This document shows, piece by piece, positions 63,161 through 64,000 of a DNA stretch of 64,000 bases (within the stretch, counting starts at the first letter, position 1; every line of letters starts with the position of its first letter). The stretch is from Burkholderiaceae bacterium (lineage in GTDB: Bacteria > Pseudomonadota > Gammaproteobacteria > Burkholderiales > Burkholderiaceae_C). The stretch lies in contig JAUYTN010000059.1 in the NCBI GenBank assembly GCA_030695205.1, positions 62,001 to 126,000 on the forward strand, read 5' to 3'. The notes under the pieces are model-generated. The model saw only the letters and a list, made by a program, of their open reading frames with translations. It did no database searches and was not told the DNA's origin. The translations under genes were made by a program, and so were the position numbers.

Positions 63161-64000
63161 TTATGCCTCGTCGCCTTGCTGCTGCAGCGCCCACATCTGG
63201 GCATAGCGGCCATTGGCGGCCAGCAGCTGGGCGTGGGTGCCGCGCTCCAGCACCGTGCCGTGCTCCAGCACCAATATCTCATGCGCGTCCACCACGGTGG
63301 ACAGCCGGTGGGCAATCACCAGCGTGGTCTTGTTGGCGGCGGCGGTGCGCAGCTCGGCCTGGATGGCGCGCTCGTTGGCCGAATCCAGTGCGCTGGTGGC
63401 CTCGTCAAAAATGACAATGGGTGGGTTTTTGAGCAGGGTGCGGGCAATGGCCACGCGCTGCTTTTCGCCGCCCGAGAGTTTGAGGCCGCGCTCGCCCACC
63501 GGCGTGTCGTAGCCCTGGGGCAGGCTGACGATGAAGTCGTGGATGCGGGCGGCGCGGGCAGCGGCATGCACCTCGTCCGTGGTGGCGGTGGGCCTGCCGT
63601 AGCGGATGTTGTATTCGATGCTGTCGTTGAACAGCACGGTGTCCTGCGGCACGATGCCAATGGCCTGGCGCACGCTGGCCTGCGTCACGGTGGTGACGTC
63701 TTGCCCCGCAATGGTGATGCGCCCGCCCTCTTTTTGGTTTGTGACGTCATAGAAGCGGTACAGCAGCCGCGCCAGCGTCGATTTGCCCGACCCCGACGGG
63801 CCCACCACCGCCACCGTTTTGCCGGGTGGAATCTCAAAGCTCACGCCGTGCAAAATTTCGCGGTCGGCGTGGTAGCCAAAGCGCACGTTCTCAAAGCGCA
63901 CGCCAGGTTGGCTTGGAATCACCAGCGGCTGTGCCGCTGGGGCGTCGGCCACTTCGCGCTCTTTTTCAAGGAGTGTGAACATCTTGTCGAGGTCGGTCAG
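63161..64000 (-). CDS. ABC exporter ATPase domain (Atm1/MsbA-like), 5' part outside window
   Basis: The C-terminal 279 codons of an ABC half-transporter with fused ATPase. Walker [11 protein letters not shown]-loop [10 protein letters not shown], signature LSGGEKQR, Walker [13 protein letters not shown] and H-loop IAHRLST are intact. The N-terminal membrane domain lies beyond the window. [27 protein letters not shown] (in parts) resembles Atm1-type exporters of Fe-S or glutathione compounds. Direction leads out of the window. Confidence 0.9.
   Translation of the reverse strand: MTDLDKMFTLLEKEREVADAPAAQPLVIPSQPGVRFENVRFGYHADREILHGVSFEIPPGKTVAVVGPSGSGKSTLARLLYRFYDVTNQKEGGRITIAGQDVTTVTQASVRQAIGIVPQDTVLFNDSIEYNIRYGRPTATTDEVHAAARAARIHDFIVSLPQGYDTPVGERGLKLSGGEKQRVAIARTLLKNPPIVIFDEATSALDSANERAIQAELRTAAANKTTLVIAHRLSTVVDAHEILVLEHGTVLERGTHAQLLAANGRYAQMWALQQQGDEA

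Overview
The window is GC-rich, densely coded chromosomal DNA of a betaproteobacterium, most likely Burkholderiales, family Comamonadaceae. The evidence is lineage-typical genes: two general porins that begin with the TLYGIAD signature, a Bug-type solute receptor, DUF1841, DUF2242, DUF2244, DUF2909 and DUF2970 proteins, a cytochrome oxidase subunit II fused to cytochrome c, and a NUDIX/metallo-beta-lactamase fusion. I cannot name the genus. There is no prophage, CRISPR array or insertion sequence with a transposase.

Layout. 1-7000: a cut gamma-glutamyltransferase, an Fnr-type regulator, a membrane protein with a degenerate GGDEF domain, an orphan PilB/GspE ATPase, a spermidine-synthase-like protein and an MmcB-like nuclease-fold protein. 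7000-9300: groES-groEL with a sigma-32 promoter, a CIRCE operator and a terminator. 9300-14040: a porin, a secreted lipoprotein hydrolase behind a perfect palindrome, transaldolase, and a divergent HexR/RpiR regulator. 14141-21073: a dipeptide/oligopeptide ABC transporter operon containing an M20 amidohydrolase; its substrate-binding gene carries a frameshift. 21445-27263: second porin, valS (with a long in-frame insertion), a TusA-like protein, cysM and tRNA-Leu(CAA). 27366-30456: an SDR protein, a ferredoxin-reductase fusion and a Bug receptor. 30505-40451: the aa3 cytochrome c oxidase cluster (ctaC, ctaD, a 36-residue assembly protein, ctaG, DUF2970, ctaE, SURF1, a thioredoxin-like protein, ctaA, ctaB, sco1), with DUF2909 on the opposite strand and DUF2244 just upstream. 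40652-49940: a BioC-like protein, comF, trmL, MaoC, DUF2242, DUF1841, xerC, DUF484, dapF, and a response regulator-CheC-diguanylate cyclase operon. 50140-64000: NUDIX-MBL fusion, an S4/pseudouridine-synthase-like protein, RNase P RNA, a FAD oxidoreductase, a glycine-zipper protein, htpX with a sigma-32-like promoter, a glutamine-synthetase-like protein, DUF3025, a PIN-toxin remnant, pyrC, an amino-acid-binding protein, a LysR regulator and a cut ABC transporter.

Themes. (1) Twelve copies (one weak) of a relatively AT-rich repeat of about 45 bp are scattered through the window. Several lie in frame inside conserved genes (dapF, the bioC-like gene, the NUDIX-MBL fusion, the FAD oxidoreductase), and one encodes the hydrophobic core of the Sco1 signal peptide. 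(2) Two perfect TTGAT-N4-ATCAA boxes sit before ctaC and before the DUF2244 gene, and the Fnr-type regulator in the same window carries the ETVSR recognition helix expected to read them. (3) Several proteins have degenerate active sites: the GGDEF protein, the pseudouridine-synthase-like protein and the BioC-like protein. (4) valS carries about 58 extra residues whose DNA includes a 19-bp inverted repeat.
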